Shown here in pieces: positions 35,629 to 48,400 of a stretch of 64,000 bases of DNA. Made by a program: the position numbers and the translations under genes. Each line of letters starts with the position of its first letter. Position 1 is the stretch's first letter. Source of the stretch: Eretmocerus hayati (lineage: Eukaryota; Arthropoda; Insecta; Hymenoptera; Aphelinidae); assembly GCA_029851415.1 (NCBI GenBank), contig CM056744.1, positions 102,891,338 to 102,955,337 on the forward strand, given 5' to 3'. Below the pieces are notes generated by a model. That model saw only the letters and a list, made by a program, of their open reading frames with translations. It had not been told where the DNA came from and searched no databases.

Positions 35629-35665
35629 TACACTACCGGTCCAAAGTTTGTGCACACCTAAAAAT
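35629..35665. mobile_element. Solo Tc1/mariner-type terminal repeat
   Basis: TACACTACCGGTCCAAAGTT begins at 35629. The form TA-CACTACCGGTCAAAAGTTT is a common Tc1-like terminal repeat. I find no matching inverted end nearby and no transposase, so this is a remnant. Confidence 0.45.
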
Positions 35666-36243
35666 GGAAAGCCCAATTGATAAAACTCGATTCCTCCGGC
35701 CTTGTTGGTTCAGAACGATTTCAACTCAGCTGATTTTGTGGTTTTCTTAAAGGTACTTTAAGAACTCTTGAGGTTATTCTCTTGCGACACGACGGGTATC
35801 TGGTCGATCCAGTCGAGTTATTGGGCCAATTTGTAAAAATCGGGTCAATACTCAGATCTTACAAGTTAGACTTGAGTAGATTGATCAGAATGATTCAAAA
35901 AACATCTAAAAGTAGAAGTCAAGAGCTTCAAAATCCGTTGTTGGAAATCATTCTAAGTCGTTTTTGATCCAAGATTTCATATGGATGAGTCTGTTTTTCT
36001 ACAGGAGCATTCCTTTCGGAATATGCACCAGTCATTGGAAATTTATGAGAGGACCCATCCAGAAGCGGTATGAACACTATTCCTTGTTCCTTTCACCAAC
36101 TGTAAGAAAACTAGAATAATTCCCAAAACCGGATTCTAGAGCTGTTGACTTCTCTGACTGCTACCCAGCTATTTTCAACGCCATCCTGCGGTCAAATCAG
36201 TTTATTGTAAGCAGCTGGTTATCTAAACAATTTTCGATTAATG

Positions 36244-36453
36244 GCAATGTAGAGCCACGTGCGGGGGTTTATTCTGCAAATTCAAGAAAAGTTTCATTGA
36301 GATTGATGCAGAATTAAGTAAAAATAGTTGGGGAGAAAGTTACTGACAGGTTCAAATTTTTCTCCCAAACTATACTCACTCAGTTTTGCACTAATCTCAA
36401 TGAAACTCTTCTTCAAATTTGCAGAAGAATCCCCGCGCCTGGCTTTACATTGC
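36244..36453. mobile_element. Hairpin MITE
   Basis: GCAATGTAGAGCCACGTGCG (36244) is mirrored by CGCGCCTGGCTTTACATTGC (ending 36453). The stem extends through GTTTCATTGAGATT and AATCTCAATGAAAC to a loop around 36345. No coding capacity. Confidence 0.75.
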
Positions 36454-38895
36454 TATCCCCTCAAAGTTATTTGATTAATTAATCATTTACAATATACCAG
36501 TTTCATCGCAAGATGGCGTCACCGCTATTTTTAAACGGCCCGATTTTTAAAAGGCTGAGGAACACTTATGATGCATCATGGAGCAGTTTGATTCATCAAG
36601 TTATATCTGACTTACATAGGTCTGAGTTTGGATTCAATTTTCATCAATTTTCCGAGCAATTTTCCCAAGAATTAGGTTTGTTCCAGCAAAAATCTGTGAT
36701 GATATACGAAAAAGATTCCTCGAAAGTCCATAAAATACTTGAAAGAAGCTACGAAACGAGCTAAGTTAATGTTGCTTTGTGCGAGCGAGGCCAGAGAAAT
36801 ATAATTGTTTCATATTGGGCTTTCCATTTTTCGGTGTATACAAACTTTTGACTAGTCGAGTATTTTGATTGAAACTGCTGGAATATTTTGAACAAAGGCG
36901 AAAACATAGAAAAAGCCAAACAATCGAGTACAAATATCCCATCAAGAAGGAAAACAATTCCCGCCACGGCGAGTCTTATACTTCAATAACACAACTGTCA
37001 TTTTTATCAAACTCAGGAAACGCGATCGGTTGCATGAGACATAGGTCGAAAATTGCATTCAACGACTTCATTCGTCTGAAATTTCTGATTTATCAAAGAG
37101 AGCGAGCTAGACGCGCAATTTTCGACATAGTCGCGTTTCGATTGCTAGGTCTACATTGTACTGTACATTCCCCTACAATACAGCTGCTCTTTTGTAGCCA
37201 ACTCAGTGATATCACAAATCGAACCACCAAGATTCAGCGTCGCTTTGTGTCTATATACTTATACATCAATATCTATCTCTAGCATTCCATTTCTCGACTT
37301 ATTCGCATGCCAGTGATCAGCAAAGATGAGCATATTTCTGTACGACTGCTTCATTCAGGTTTTGTTTCCGAAAAACTTGTATTCTTTCAGAATTTTTCCA
37401 TTTTATTTTTCGTATTGGTATCTTTCAAAATTTATCTGACTCCTTACTTTCCACGTCCATAGAATTAGTAAGAATAATCTCACTTATTCAAAGATTCGAT
37501 TTCACTTCAACCAATCTCCAAAATCCTACAAACCAAATTAACTTCAGCGAAATCCAAGAATACAAATTATACTCAAAAGCAATCCTAACCTTTATTCACA
37601 AACCGTAACTACCTTTTGTCTCGTCCATCAAAATAGCCACCGTACCAAAACTCAAAACTCTTGTTTGAAAGCAGTATAATATTCCTTGCATGAATTATAT
37701 CAAACAGTTTCCCGAGAGTGGCTTTTTGTGTAAAGCAATTTTCCTCAAAGTTACTCGAGGAATCAAAAGTTGCGAGCTTGCGCAAGCTCTCTTTCCGGCT
37801 CATTGGATTTCGAATGAAAACTTCTTGGATATCGGTATCGTAGAGAGTTATAGAGTTCTCTGAACCTCTCATCTGCATTCGCACGCGACCTTCGTTTAAA
37901 ACACTATATAACTACCTTCGTACAAAGTTGAAAGTTATTTTATACCAGCTAGGCCGGTGCGAGCTTTAATTTCAGAATCCCGACAAAGTTTTGCAAGGTT
38001 TTGTAGCGTAGTAGAGAGAAAGAGTTTGAGTGAGATACGATATATAGTATGTTGAACACGAGGCAATTAATCGACAGAGAGCTAGGTAGGTTTGAATTTA
38101 CTGAAAGTTCCCGCGTAAAAATTCAAATAGACTGGGAGTTCCAGAGGACTCTTTCGACCACTCTATACACGTTGAACTAAATCAGATTGAAATGTTGGAC
38201 AGATGGGTGAAGTGAAGAGAATTTGAATTATGAGGGAAATACATTTTGAGCCCGACGTTGTGCAGCTGGTAGTTTCTGCGAAAAGAATACATCAGTGTTG
38301 AAAACTGGAAGATATCTTTGCCTCCATGGTTAGCCTTACGCGCGAGTATTCACTGTGCATTATCCGTTTTCTGCTTATCCGAGCCCTGATGTCGATTCTC
38401 GCGACTCGGTTTGTCAGAGCAGTGCGTATATCGTAATGCAGGAGAATTTTGCACGATGAAATGCATTCTTGCTTTTTGAATTTTCGGTATTGGAGGTAGC
38501 TACTACTTTTCCTGTGCAAAATTAATTTTGATATTCGCATTAATGAGAAGTGCGAGATGAGATTGTACCGAGAATAACCAGCTCATTTTTAATGAGCTTG
38601 AGTGAATAAGTGTTTTGCAGAAATCTCTGTTTCAACTTTATAACCAGGGCAAATGTCGCTGCCGGAGATTCTCTTCGAGTTATTCGTAATGAGCAGATTC
38701 TGGTAATGAAATTTCTGAAAATTTAATGGCATGATTATAGAACTTTTGGGGCGACTAAATCGGACTTTCACTCAAGTTGATTGAATTTTCGACCGAACCA
38801 TAAAAGAACATGGTTATTGTCAAAATACTAATCCTCTTGATTGCGGTCGAAGGATATTGTAAATGGGTTATATCGCGATAACTTACTACAAACAT
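36454..38895. other. Gene-free stretch with two unassigned open frames
   Basis: A frame at 36513-36764 (+) starts with ATG in a fair context (AAGATGGCG) and encodes 83 residues, with FNFHQFSEQFSQELGLFQQ. I recognise no domain. The 137-codon frame at 36869-37282 starts with TTG and overlaps open frames on the other strand. Neither is supported as a gene. Confidence 0.25.
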
Positions 38896-39120
38896 GATAC
38901 GACTAGGGCTTCCGAGATCGAGATGAGATGAGATTTGACGTCGTCTCGATCTCAGCCCGTTCGAGATCTGGAAATTCAAGATTTGTCTCATCTCGACTGA
39001 GATTTTTGGAACCAAATCTCATCTCGTCCCATCGAGATCGAGATGTCTCGCCGAGATTTTGAAAAAATGCACAAATGCGTTGCGTGCCAGTCCCGGGAAC
39101 AACATCGTTGTTGATTCGTT

Positions 39121-39450
39121 ATGTCAAAATGTAAGAAGGAACACTATGATATCTGTCATGTGGATGATATTCGAATTCATGATTATAATGAGATGAAGAT
39201 TGACGAGGCTGAGATGAATTTGGATAATCTGTTGAGCTCACCAGCTAAGCATCCTACATGGGATTCTGTAATTGATCTCTATGTTCGAGAACCAAGGGAC
39301 GCCCCCAACGTTCACGTTTCGGATCGATGGGAACGAAATTCCTCAAAATTCTCTTTTTCATCCAGAATCACTAGAGATATCTTAGCAACTATATATGCCA
39401 ACTCTAGTGCCAAGTGAGAGAGAATATTTTTAAGGATGGCTTTACTGGTA
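39121..39450 (+). pseudogene. hAT transposase C-terminal remnant
   Basis: The frame from ATG 39121 ends at TGA 39415-39417. It contains SDRWERN, then RITRDILAT, then NSSAK, followed after the stop by ERIF in the same frame. This matches the hAT dimerisation region as generally described: WWxxN, LSxxARDILAIPASSAxSERxFS. The stop replaces the residue before ER. Upstream, acidic sequence and IDLYVREP fit the segment just before that domain. Only the last part of a transposase is present, so it is dead; its position inside intact hAT ends supports the assignment. Confidence 0.6.
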
Positions 39451-39603
39451 AATAAAATACGCTTTCTAGCTATCCACGTCGCAAACACGATTTATAGCCG
39501 CACTGTCATAATCTATAGTCTATCACGACCGTCTACGCGTCCTCGTGCTGGCTATAGAAATATATATGCTTTTCAGGGCATAATCGCGGTTTTCCAAGAC
39601 TCA

Positions 39604-39935
39604 CTAGGGGAGCACCAACCTTGTGGGTCCTGGGTCTTGACGAAACTTTGGGAATCTTCTTTCTTTGGTGAGAAATGAAGGTATCCAGAAGGGTTTTGTC
39701 CAGTGGGCCTCCTATCCCGAGATACAGCTATGGAAATTATCATTGTCCATAAAGGCCCGTGTTAAAATGACACTTATATAGATATACTGACAATGCTAAC
39801 CTCCATGGCTGTATCTCATCAGGATAGGAGCCCCATTGGACAAAACCCTTTTGGGTACCTTCAATTCTTATCAAAACAAGGAGATTCCCAAAGTTTCGTC
39901 AAGACCCAGGACCCGCAAAGTTGGTGCCCCCCTCG
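39604..39935. mobile_element. Conserved-centre palindrome, copy F2, nested in hAT
   Basis: GGGGAGCACCAACCTTGTGG with GTCCTGGGTCTTGACGAAAC on the left mirrors GTTTCGTCAAGACCCAGGAC and TTGGTGCCCCCC on the right. The centre is ATCATTGTCCATAAAGGCCC, then TATATAGATATACTGACAAT followed by GCTAAC, as in the other copies. It splits the hAT interior, so it arrived after that element or came with it. Confidence 0.8.
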
Positions 39936-40770
39936 TCAGGCTAAAAACTGCGTTTTCAACCCTCGTCATGGAAGTCCGGCAATTACGCACTTCAAGTGCA
40001 TAATTTACAATTTCGAATTGTACTCGCTAAGCGAGGACGAGTCGAAAATCACATTCGCGCTGTAGCACAGCAAGAAAATGTCGTTTGTAACTCGTGTTGC
40101 ACCATCGTTACATAATGTACTAGTTAACTTCAGATCAACTAATTCGATGTTTAATTAATATATGGATACATTGTGACTTAAAAAGAAGTATTAGTCAAGT
40201 TTGAATCTAGATTTTTAATGCATGACTGATGTTTTTGACTATTGTCTTCATGGTTTTCTGATTTTTTTAATCGAAAATATTCATCTACAATATGGGTGTC
40301 TTCATACAAAATCTCATCTGATTTCTCATCCATTTCTTCGTAATTATAAATTGATCTATCGATGGTTATAAAATATCAAAAGCCGTCAAAATGTTTGCAA
40401 TTCTTAACGTGATGATGATGTTACAGAGTATATTTCATCAAGGTGATGAATGAGGTACTATTTGATGTCAGCTCATAACTTTTTGGTGGATCCAACATGA
40501 TTTAGGATTTGTAACCAACCCAAATCAATCAAAAACTTCGAGATTTTTGCAGGTTTCGAGATTTTTCGGTTAAGATTCTCATCTCGGTGAGATTCTCGAC
40601 TTTGAGACGAATCGGAGATCTCGTCTCAATCTCGATCGAGATATCTCGAAAAATCTCAAAAAATCTCGAAATCTCGGAAGCCCTAGATACGACCCTCCAT
40701 TTCGACGAGTAAGCTCAAAACCAGTCCATTCGAATTTTTTTACACGTGTTCTATTGAGATACACTCACAA

Positions 40771-41035
40771 GGGGAACCCGAAGGGTCACCAAAATTTCAT
40801 CAAACTTTCTTAACAATCGCGTACCACCTAGAATATGGAGAATCCAGAATGTCTCCGTCGAATAGGACTTCTGTTCAAACCTACAGCATATGAGATTAGC
40901 ATTGCCCATATAGGCTTAAATTAAAAAGTGACATATGTATATAGACATACTGACAATGCTAACGTTTTTGCGCATAGCTTCCAACAAAAGGCCCATGTGA
41001 TGGCAGCTGAATTTCAAGGAAACAAGTCGAATAAT
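40771..41035. mobile_element. Conserved-centre palindrome, copy F3, diverged
   Basis: The centre is clear: ATTAGCATTGCCCATATAGG, then ATATAGACATACTGACAATG followed by CTAACG. The arms are much more diverged. GGACTTCTGTTCAAACC on the left still aligns with the complement GGCCTTTTGTTGGAAGC on the right for about 40 positions. Outer boundaries are uncertain. Confidence 0.55.
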
Positions 41036-41414
41036 CAGATGCCAGCGCGACAAAGTACTCAGAATAAAAATTCTCAGTGCTGTATGTACAATTCATAGCC
41101 GAAAATTAGCCATGTAATTAACTTTTTCAGTTCCGCGTATACCATGTTACCTTACTTAAAATCAGTTTATTTCGGTGGAAACAATTTTTTCCATAAGTGT
41201 ATGATGATAGTAGATAAAATTAACGCAAAAAAGTTTCTACGTCACCTCCACTATTTATGCGATTGATTTTAAGGCGACATGTCACTTTCGTTTATGTCAG
41301 TTCCGTAGACTCGATGGCCTTTCCCCGAGATACTTAATAAAACCAAACAAAAAAAAAGATCGAACATGAAACTATCTGCTCGGTAGGCCAAGGCAACACA
41401 TTTTCAACTCAGGT

Positions 41415-41544
41415 CAATTGGGAGTAAACCTGTCTTGAAACGCCGCCATCTTGGCCCCGTATATTTCTCATGGGAATGTTTTGAGATTCGGCCATATTGG
41501 ATTTTTCTGCCATCTAAAATAACACAGAAGTTTACTCCCAATTG
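41415..41544. mobile_element. Small MITE with 15-bp inverted ends
   Basis: CAATTGGGAGTAAAC (41415) and GTTTACTCCCAATTG (ending 41544) are perfect. A second mirrored pair, GCCATCTTGGCC and GGCCATATTGG, lies inside. No coding capacity. Confidence 0.65.
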
Positions 41545-41901
41545 TGTCAACACAAATTTTTCACTTGTTTGTCCTGACCACCTCAGAATCTTTCGTTAGA
41601 CTGAAAAAAACGTCCAAAAACAGGTTTCCTTCGTGGGTTCCGGGGCTCAGACAGAATTTCAGACACGTGAGCTCAAAACAGACTGCCGAAGAGTGTTTAG
41701 ACGGTGTTTTCTAGTCAGAATACCATAATGAGACCCCCCACGTAGCCGTACAAAACGTATTCTTTGGTGTCCGCGAATCATCGAATCTATTTCCATTAGA
41801 TTCATATAAGTGTTAATCCCGCGTACTGCATGAATCATATCACTCTTGCTAACTTGTTTTACTAAATTTCTCCATATGTTTTATGATAGATTACACCGGC
41901 C

Positions 41902-43301
41902 CATTTTGAAAAAAAGTCATTTACCAAAGGACTGACCTAGATAAGATCGCTCGCTGAGTCCGAAAATGTCACCGGTTTAGACCAATCAAGTCACAATTTT
42001 GAGATTTTGGAGAGAAATTTTTAAAAGAGATACTGGAGTTTTGATCACAGAATCTTGAAAATCAACCGATTCTACGTACAGATACTGATTTATGAAGAAA
42101 TATTGTGTCATCCCCTTTGACGAAGCCTACAAGTAACCTCCACTGTCCAGATTCCGATTGAGACTGTCATTGGTACTCGTGATCGAGTACTCATAATTTT
42201 AGTGATCAAGTACTCTGGGTGGTCGTCGTGATTAAGTACTCTGATTGGAGCTCTTCTTCCAGAACTCATGTTGGTACTTGTGATCAAGCACTCACGGTAG
42301 TACTCGTAATCGATCAATCTGAGTGGTGCTCGTGATCAAGTACTCAGGGTGGTGTCAGTGATCGGGTTCTTCGGATGGTACTCGTATTCCAGAAATATAC
42401 AGATCTCGCATGCCACAAATATTTGTATTACTCTGATCATTTGATCATGACATAACACACGGGGAAGTCTATCATGAGTAACACCCACAGTACTCGATCA
42501 CGAGTCTCACCCAAATTTCTCGATCACTATAGTACCACCCCGAGTGCCACCCAGAGTACTTGATCATGCGTACCACCTAGAATACTTGATTACAAGTACC
42601 ATGATGAGTTCTGGAGTACGAGGACCACTCGGCTTACTCGATCACTAGTGGCACCCTGAGTACTCTATCACGAGTACCACCCAGAGTGATCGATCACGAG
42701 TACTACCCAGAGCACTTGATCACTAGAAGAGAACCAGGAGTACTTGATCCTGAGTACCACATTGAGTACTTGATCCTGGGTACCACATTGAGTACTTGAT
42801 CCTGGGTACCACATTATTGAGTACTTGATCATGAGTGCCACCCAGAGTACTTGATCACTGAAATTAGGAGTACTCGATCACGAGTACCACCCAGAGTGAT
42901 CGATCACGAGTACTACCCAGAACACTTGATCACTGGAAGAGAATCAGGAGTACTTGGTCCTGAGTACCACATCAAGTACTTGATCATGAGTGCCACCCAG
43001 AGTACTTGATCACTGAAATTAAGAGTATTTGGTCACGAGTACCACAGTCAGTTTCAATCAGAATCTGGAGAGTCGAGGTTACTTGTAGGCTTCTACGAAG
43101 AGTATAAAAAAATTCCCCTCCATGAATCAGTATCTGTACGTAAAATCGGCTGATATTCCTGATACTGAGATTAAAACAACAGTGGAGGAGGAATTTTTCT
43201 GTCAAAATCTTCAAAGTTTGACGTGATGGGGCTGAACGGAAGACAATTTCGGATTCAGCGAGCGACTTTACGTCCTTTGGTAAATGACTTTTTTCCAAAT
43301 T
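41902..43301. mobile_element. Foldback element enclosing a GAGTACTTGATC satellite in both orientations
   Basis: Outer arms: GTCATTTACCAAAGGAC (about 41914) mirrors GTCCTTTGGTAAATGAC (about 43273), and GAATCGGTT/ATACTGATTTATGAAG words and CCTACAAGTAACCTC mirror the right side. Inside the left arm (42150-42390) the unit reads GTGATCAAGTACTC plus GGGTGGTACTC. Inside the right arm (42470-43050) the complement, GAGTACTTGATCACGAGTAC plus CACCC, is repeated about 20 times. The two halves are the same satellite in opposite orientation but unequal in length, so it expanded more on one side. Confidence 0.75.
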
Positions 43302-44039
43302 GTCAGCCGTTGTTTTCATTCTGTATGCAAAAACGTACGAAGACGACGGCGTAGACATGCAGGGCATAAATTTTCAATTTCTGTATTTTTGTGTTCAAAA
43401 TGTTCAATTTTCCCCTGTAATAACCATATATAGATCCGCGAAAATCTTCTCACAATGTGTATTGGCTTCTCGAACCATCTACAAACATCTATCTCACATA
43501 TTTCTTGTTTTCCCACTCAGTTACTCTTTCGTTGCGAAGAAGAACAAGCAAATAGTTCATTTCCCGATCGGTATCAACTAATCGAACTCGAAATGTCATT
43601 ACCGTGTCTGATGTTGATCCCGTAGCAAAATAGCGACCTCGAGCTTACTTTTGATGGCATTTTTCACTCAAAGAGTTATTTTGAATTCCAGTTTTTATTT
43701 TTAGTTTTAATTTTCAATATAGGTATTAGTTATGGAAGCAATCAACTTTACGAGCCTACAAGTTCACTTTTTTTTGCCTTCATCCATGTTCGGGTCTCAT
43801 TGGATCAAGTTTCGGAAGAACTACCCATATGTAACTAACGAAGTCTGAAAATAAGATTCAATTCATTTTTTCGAGAGCGGTATTATAGAATCAACAGCAA
43901 TGAAAGTTTTATCTACGCCCTCAATGTTCTACGAGAGTGGGGAACATGTATAATGAAAACGACTAAAACTGTACACTGCAACAGCGCCATCCATCAAAAT
44001 CGGTGTAACTCTATAAGTAAACACACTGATACAGAATGT
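43302..44039. other. Gene-free stretch
   Basis: No supported gene or repeat. Confidence 0.35.
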
Positions 44040-44221
44040 CGATTGCAACTGAGCCGCATCTCAGTTGACCCGGACCGACAACTCTTGCAACGAGTGTATA
44101 GAGCAACATAGCTCTTGGCCCAGCTCTGCATCAGAATCTAGAGTGCTTCAGAATAAGTCAAGTGCCACTCTGTCGTCGACCCTTGAGAATTCAGTTAAGC
44201 TGCCTGGAATTCAAAATAAAA
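44040..44221 (+). other. Possible non-coding first exon of the secreted-protein gene
   Basis: A less AT-rich block ends in ATAAAA followed by the strong donor GTAAGTAA at 44222. A plausible acceptor, TTTCTAATCTTACAG, ends at about 45213, upstream of the ATG at 45429. The layout fits a 5' UTR exon, but only the splice-like words support it. RNA data would decide. Confidence 0.25.
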
Positions 44222-45428
44222 GTAAGTAATTAGTGAAATAGCGCACGCTAAGAATTGCTTCGTCAATGTCTTCTTGTTACTACAAACTCTGTTCGTAATA
44301 ATTACACCATTTTTGACTGGAGATGGGAGTTTTTCACAAGATGCTAGAGCTACTTTTTTGCAATAAATATCCAAAGTATTTTGTATTGCATTCTAATTTT
44401 TTGCTAAAAAGTTGTCAGATACGCTATTGACGCGTCAGTTATTTTAAGAATATAGAAATTATCGCATTCGAATGACCGATTCCCACTTTCAATTCAGATT
44501 GGGTGAATGGAAAATCTTATTGGGTACAACAGTGACCTTCTGTATGATTAAATTCTCGATTACACTAATCAGCAGCTGTTCTAGTCATGAGCTGATTATT
44601 GAGGAAAAGTTTGTCAGAATATTATGTTTATCTAAAAGAGGCAAGCTTCTATCCTATCAGAATAGTCTGTATCGGTGTTGTGAACTCAAGTCTCATATTG
44701 TTATAATTACCATTTCTCCAATAATTTTGTCGTAGTACAACTCTTGCCTCTCCTATTGATATTAAAAAAAAAAAGAAAAAAAAATTGGAAACAATCTTCG
44801 AATGAAAGATCTGAAGAATAATGCCCTGTCGATTCTTCTATTGAGAGTGATTGGATTATAGATTCGTAGTTTTTGTTGGTAAATATTGAATTTGAAGTCG
44901 AAGATTTGGACCGATCTATCGAAACTATATTGGTCATTGAGGATGTCACTTCGGGAAGTAGACGTTGGCTGTGAAAATCTCGAATCATGATAGGAGAATT
45001 TGGATTCCGAAATCGAGCGATGATCAACACTTTGACAATGATCGATCGATTTCAGTAACAAATTTGGAAAAAATCTATTTGGCATATTGGTATTGTCCTT
45101 TTGCTACAGACATTTTGAAGTGGAGTAGTTCCTTCAAATGAATCACGAGAAATTGATCGTATTCGATGATAAACAGTGATCATTATAGATACATGTTAAT
45201 TTCTAATCTTACAGCTACGTGGAAACGAGTTTGAAATGGCATCGGATCCAACAATCTTACTCAAGAATCTCACAATAAACACAAAAAAGTTATGATTGAA
45301 AGTGTACACTTTCATCAATTTTAGTTAAATGTATTTGAGTTCATAATAAGACGATAACTGAAGAAATTAGTGAGTTAGTAAAAATTAATAGAAATTATTA
45401 ACTTTCTGAACATCTGAAAAATCATACA

Positions 45429-48400
45429 ATGGCTAAACAGACTATGATCTTTCATGAACTCGTCATTCTATTATCAATAACCCACATATCCGGTTTTCAT
45501 CCTGCTTTTGAAGCAGTTACTGGTCTAATAGAAATCCACGACTTCATTCATGAGTTCTATCATACCTATGTTAAAAAAGATGCTTCAGAAATATCATGGA
45601 ATGTAGAAGATTCAGTGAAAGCGATTAATAATCTAGAGTCAAAGTTGTACACGTACTTTGGATCTTTTCAAGATATTTTGAAAGTTAATGCAGAACAGCA
45701 GCAATTTCACGAATCCATGAATCGAATCAAGCACTACTCTCAGCTGATATCGAACCAATTAAGAAATTCAATGAAAATAAAAGCTCGATTGGACAAAAAT
45801 GATCTTGAGGATCCAGAATATTTTTCTCGATACGCAGATACGCTGATAAGAGGATACATCGTAGAGAGCCCGTTACAAATGATCCATAGTATCGTTCGAG
45901 ATGATTTCTCTAATGTTACTTTTTTGTCAACTCCATTCATCAAACAGTATGAGGTATGAAATTTAAACATGGAGGTTTCTCACATTTCAAATGGGTATGT
46001 GTAATTTTTACCACTAACTCGTCTCTTTCTGTGCAGTATTTTGGAGATGTCTGTAAGACCCATGCGTCTCCGTTACAGTTACTGAACAGATTATTCCATC
46101 ATCTTCAGTTTGTTTCTGCTGAATTTTATGCCAATGTTGAAATTTCGTACGATATTTTGTCTAATCCTAAAGTTCGGAATTCAACCAGGCGAGATGGTGA
46201 GTACTGTTTTCAGTTGCAGACTTCAAATAACCCGTCATCATGAAATATTATTACTCTGTTATATCATTTGTACTTTGGTTGGAAGTCCTTTACAGAGTGC
46301 TTCATCTGTTTTCTCAAATTTTCTGGAGATTTTTTTCCCTTAACGGACCTTTACACAAAGTGAAGGACTTCAGTTATGTAAAGTTTATCGATATTTTTAC
46401 TTTTCCTTAAGATATTTGCACGGATTAAAATTATGTGGAGCAGAAGCAAAACAGTCTGGTCAACTTCATTATTCTTACAGAATCGAATGTAAAACGTAAA
46501 CAGTTTTCTGCAATCGACATTATCGACGAGTACAAGGAGACCATTAATCAGTTTAAAGAATATTTGCCGCAAGTATCTCGCGCGGTATATGCTTGTGAAC
46601 CGCAGCGACACATTGCTAACGGTCAGTATAACCACAATCTATAACTATTACCAAATTTTTCTCTGAAATAGATGGTTCATGTAACTGTTCAGACATTTTC
46701 TTTCAGAAACGTTTTACGAAATGAAAATTACAAGGAGGATGTTTCTTGAGGTGTGCCATGGATCTACATATGACAATTCAGATTTGGGTAACTTTGGAGC
46801 AACGAAGAAATTCGAAGAAAAAACCTGTGAATCGGTGACTAATGCATCAAAAATGTGCAATAATTATGTGTCTGGTCAAATCTGTCCTGCGGGACAAATT
46901 TGTGAAGGAAAAATCACATGTGGAATCTTAGAAGAAGATACAACAGTCTGTCTGGATGTGAGGTTCATTAATGTGTCTTTTATGCTACCGTTAAATTGGG
47001 TTGTTTTGGGACAGTGGGTGCAACTCAGCTACACTACCGAAAAATGATTAGAAAGTCACGTTCACAAAGGCAAATGATCCTGTCGCTCTGAAACCTGTTA
47101 TCCCCACTCGGAGTACGTTGAACAATATTTTGAGCCACATTAGATTCCGCGTGAGTGACTGTGGTTGTTTATGGAAGCTTCTTGCGAAAAGGCTGATTTA
47201 GCAGTGATAAGCAAGTGGTTCTTCCAGTGTACCTGGCAAGAACTGTTCCGGAATGAATAACGCGTGAATAAGGCCAGATTTTCACTACATATATCACTCC
47301 ATTGGAGAAAACATTGTTACATTGAAGTATCAACAGAATTTGGAATTTCAATGAACGAAAAACAAAAGAAACTGTGAAAAAGTATACTCAATTTACCTCA
47401 CACAAGGTGAGAAAAATTATAAGATGGAGAAACTTTGGTTCAACTCTGTATGACAGCTCTCTTTTGACTCGCCTTAGAGACGATCCATGAGGTTATAAAA
47501 TGTTTCAAATAAATGAGAACAAGAGTTCTGAACGATTGAAATTGATTCACTCGCATGGTGGTGGGTAGAATTGAGATATTCTGTAAGTGTACTAAAGTTG
47601 CTCCATCGGGGTTTAACTTTGGTACACTTCTTCAACTGCTTCTAGCTCTGGTTTAGACACATGAAATTCAACTTTGTAGCCCATCAATCGAAAGTTGAGG
47701 CTGTAAGCTTTTGATTGACTACTGATTGGAGTGGGTTTTGTCAATGTATGTTGAATTGCCGAGCAAAACAAAATGAAAAGTACCGAAATCGTACCAAAAT
47801 TACCCAATTCAACGGTAGTTGGATTTGGATGTATAAAGTTACAAGATTGACTTTTCCAAATAATTTTTCAGGCCTCGAACAATACGAGCCATAGTTACGA
47901 AAGATATTTTCCAACAAAAATGAAGGAGCCTACCGACTGCAAGTTCAGCTACAATTTGAAACAGAAACCAGTACAAGAAGTTTTTGAGGATGGTAAATAT
48001 GCATCGGGAACGTGCAAACCATGCCGTTGCGTCTGCGAGGAAGGGGTACCAGAATATTATTTCAGTACAGATATTGTTTCTACAGATACAACTAATCACA
48101 TGTTAGTAATCATGATAGTTCTTTATTTCATTCAATACAAAACTTTTTCAAGAAACACTTACATGAGAAACACCAACTTTGTGGGTCCTGGATCTTGACG
48201 AAAATTTGGGAATCGTCTTGTTTTGGTGAGACATGAAGGTACCCAGAAGGGTTTTGTCCAATGGGCTTCCTATCCCAAGATACAGCCATGAAGATTCACA
48301 TTGTTTATATGTTGGTTGGATATTCAACCAATGTGGATTATCACAATCTGTCCGTGTGGTTCCTGCATATCAGGTTGCTGACACGTGAGGCGTAGAATGT

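Larger units (their letters stand above)
38896..40693. mobile_element. hAT element with exact 8-bp target duplication
   Basis: GATACGAC occurs at 38896-38903 and again at 40686-40693. Between them lie inverted ends TAGGGCTTCCGAGAT (38904) and ATCTCGGAAGCCCTA (40685). Eight-base duplications and ends of the form TAGGG/CAGGG are the hAT signature. Both subterminal regions (to about 39060 and from about 40540) are packed with CGAGAT/ATCTCG words, the expected transposase-binding repeats. The 1.78 kb interior holds a broken transposase end (39121-39450) and a nested foldback (39604-39935). The exact target duplication argues for a fairly recent insertion. Confidence 0.85.

Noticed and set aside
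36869..37282. 137-codon plus-strand frame
   Set aside because: Starts with TTG, overlaps open frames on the other strand, no motif.
42108..43080. Possible CRISPR-like array of spaced repeats
   Set aside because: Repeats are degenerate, without constant unit and spacer lengths, and inverted in two halves; this is satellite in a eukaryotic foldback.
44707..45085. Two overlapping 107-codon minus-strand frames
   Set aside because: Two different phases are open over the same AT-rich stretch, which points to composition rather than coding.
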